This document shows positions 62,907 through 64,000 of a stretch of DNA of 64,000 nucleotides, piece by piece. The position numbers and the translations under genes were made by a program. Where the stretch lies: NCBI RefSeq assembly GCF_000972385.1, contig NZ_JXTE01000003.1, positions 124,001 to 188,000 on the forward strand, given 5' to 3'. Within the stretch, counting starts at the first letter, position 1, and each line of letters opens with the position of its first letter. Origin of the DNA: Streptomyces sp. WM6386. GTDB lineage: Bacteria > Actinomycetota > Actinomycetes > Streptomycetales > Streptomycetaceae. Under the pieces are notes generated by a model. That model saw only the letters and a program-made list of their open reading frames with translations. It was not told the DNA's origin and ran no database searches.

Positions 62907-64000
62907 TCAATCTTCAGTGGATGCACTACTGATTTCGCAGGCGTCAAGGCCTTGTTTCGCAGGATCAGGCTGTTCCGGTTCCGGTTCCGCCTCCGAAAAC
63001 TCCTCTCCCAGCAGCCGCTCGGCGGCCCCTCGGTGCAGCCCCGCGGCGGCCGGATCGCCCAGGTGTTCCAACGTGTCGGCCAGCCTCAACTGGAGCGCGG
63101 CCTGCAGCCGTACGTCCTCGGCCCGCCGCGCCCATTCGACGGCCTCCTGGCAGGTGCGCAGCGACTCCTCGGGCCGCCCCGCGTACTCCTGGACGCGCGC
63201 GAGTTCGCTCAACGCCCGTGCGTGGGCGGCCACATCGCCGTTCTTGCGGTGCCCGGCGACCGCGGCCCGCCACCCGCGCAACGCCTCGCCGTAGCGGCCC
63301 GCATAGGTGTGCGCCGCGGCGATACGGCCGTACAGCCGCGCCGCGTCCGCTCGCTCGTCCCGGGCCAGCCGCTGGGCCAGGGCGCGACCGAACCAGTCGG
63401 CGGCCCGGTCGTAGTCCGCGAGCTCCAGATGCACGCCGCCTACGGATTCCATCGCGCGACCGGTCGCATACGGGTCATTCGCTTCGCGCCCGGCGTCCAG
63501 CGCGGCCCGGTACCGGCTCAGCGCCTCCTGCGTGCGACCGGTCTGCGCGTCCAGGTCCCCGAGGTTCAGCAGCGCCGCCGCCTTCTCCCGGGGCAGCTCC
63601 CGGCGCTCGGCCACATCCAGCACGAGCCGGTGCAGGCCGTACAGGTCGGCTGCCGCGGCCTGGGTGCCGAAGTGCGCGGCCATCGCCCTGACCAGCTGGG
63701 ACATCAGACGGCGGGCGAGCGTGTCGAGCTCCCCGTCGGCGACGGCCAGGCGGGCCGAGGCCAGCAGGGCGGACCTGCGGATGCGCAGCCAGTCCTCGGC
63801 GGCCCGGGGGCTGGGGAAGCGCAGGGAGCGGGACATGCCCTGGAGCTTCTCGCGGGCCTCGGGGCTGTCGGTCTCGGTGATCGCGCGGGACGACTGCAGG
63901 AGCCGTACGGTCCGCTCCAGCATCCGGGCGCGGGCCAGCTGGACCTCGCCGGGGCGGTCCTGGGTCTCGGTGAGCGCCTTGAGCAGGGGGTGTAGACAGC
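62907..64000 (-). CDS. TPR-repeat protein, N-terminus outside window
   Basis: About 364 C-terminal residues are visible. They contain repeated 34-40-residue helical units (RALAALLNLGDLDAQTGRTQ-like; DRAADWFGRALAQRLARDER; YGEALRGWRAAVAGHRKNGD; PEESLRTCQEAVEWARRAED), which are tetratricopeptide repeats. The frame stays open to the right edge of the window, so the start is beyond it. Large proteins of this type often have an N-terminal NTPase or transcription-factor domain, which is not visible here. An acidic C-terminal tail ends at 62907. Confidence 0.8.
   Translation of the reverse strand, partial: CLHPLLKALTETQDRPGEVQLARARMLERTVRLLQSSRAITETDSPEAREKLQGMSRSLRFPSPRAAEDWLRIRRSALLASARLAVADGELDTLARRLMSQLVRAMAAHFGTQAAAADLYGLHRLVLDVAERRELPREKAAALLNLGDLDAQTGRTQEALSRYRAALDAGREANDPYATGRAMESVGGVHLELADYDRAADWFGRALAQRLARDERADAARLYGRIAAAHTYAGRYGEALRGWRAAVAGHRKNGDVAAHARALSELARVQEYAGRPEESLRTCQEAVEWARRAEDVRLQAALQLRLADTLEHLGDPAAAGLHRGAAERLLGEEFSEAEPEPEQPDPAKQGLDACEISSASTED

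Overview
This is a gene-dense, very high-GC (around 72%) segment of an actinobacterial chromosome, almost certainly Streptomyces. Third codon positions are nearly all G/C, and GTG starts with ATGA/GTGA stop-start overlaps are common. The gene content is typical streptomycete core: SepF-like protein, streptogrisin proteases, Rpf/LysM hydrolases, dnaE2, der-plsC-cmk-tyrA-aroH, rluB-scpB-scpA-parA and ald. From memory this order resembles the SCO17xx region of S. coelicolor; that is recall, not a search. No tRNA, rRNA, CRISPR array, prophage or transposase was seen.

Layout. 1-6 kb holds a truncated secreted glycosidase, an AAA ATPase, a DUF72 protein, GntR/GNAT/DUF402 genes, a methyltransferase, a 44-residue protein and a GNAT gene. 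6-11 kb holds a sortase-anchored copper polysaccharide oxygenase behind a large inverted repeat, a secreted lipase, a MarR/cupin pair with twin operators, and a NADAR-like protein. 10-14.6 kb is an SOS mutagenesis cassette: dnaE2 followed by a Y-family protein that lacks catalytic residues (ImuB-like), with a LexA-type box at the start codon. 14.7-21 kb carries a membrane protein, two streptogrisin-type proteases, an SPFH protein and an alpha/beta hydrolase. 21-25 kb is an organosulfur-type flavin operon (FAD protein, LLM oxidoreductase, a fused and frameshifted LLM-DUF1684 remnant) that diverges from a Cys-ending leader peptide with no gene behind it. 25-33 kb holds a DUF5685 protein with a cysteine tail, the SepF-like protein, acyl-CoA dehydrogenase, MFS pump, membrane glycosyltransferase, PAP2 phosphatase and I78 inhibitor. 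33-37 kb holds a lone ctaD overlapping a convergent WYL regulator that shares a perfect palindrome with an epoxide hydrolase. 37-43 kb is a branched-chain-amide-type ABC system with a LivH-LivM-LivG fusion and a LivF whose P-loop lysine is arginine. 43-45 kb carries two Rpf/LysM genes, one behind a structured leader that may be a c-di-AMP (ydaO) riboswitch. 46-51 kb is the der-plsC-cmk-tyrA-aroH cluster. 51-57 kb holds a small membrane/Rieske redox cluster, an ADP-ribosylglycohydrolase with an NrtR-like NUDIX regulator and its probable operator, DUF72, and smaller genes. 56.7-61.3 kb is the chromosome-organisation operon parA-RHH-scpA-scpB-rluB. Ald and a truncated TPR protein close the window.

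How the parts work together. Four themes recur: DNA damage and chromosome handling (dnaE2/ImuB-like, scpAB/parA, SepF-like); cell-wall growth and resuscitation (Rpf/LysM, PAP2, LPMO); regulator-operator pairs that can be read directly from palindromes (MarR, WYL, NrtR, TetR-like); and redox or nutrient modules. Two copies of one 40-bp palindromic element sit inside two unrelated coding sequences. Nothing here is clearly a new defence or biosynthetic system. The best leads are the intragenic palindromes, the isolated leader peptide with its decayed sulfur operon, the catalytically dead Y-family partner of DnaE2, and the DUF6529-Rieske pair.
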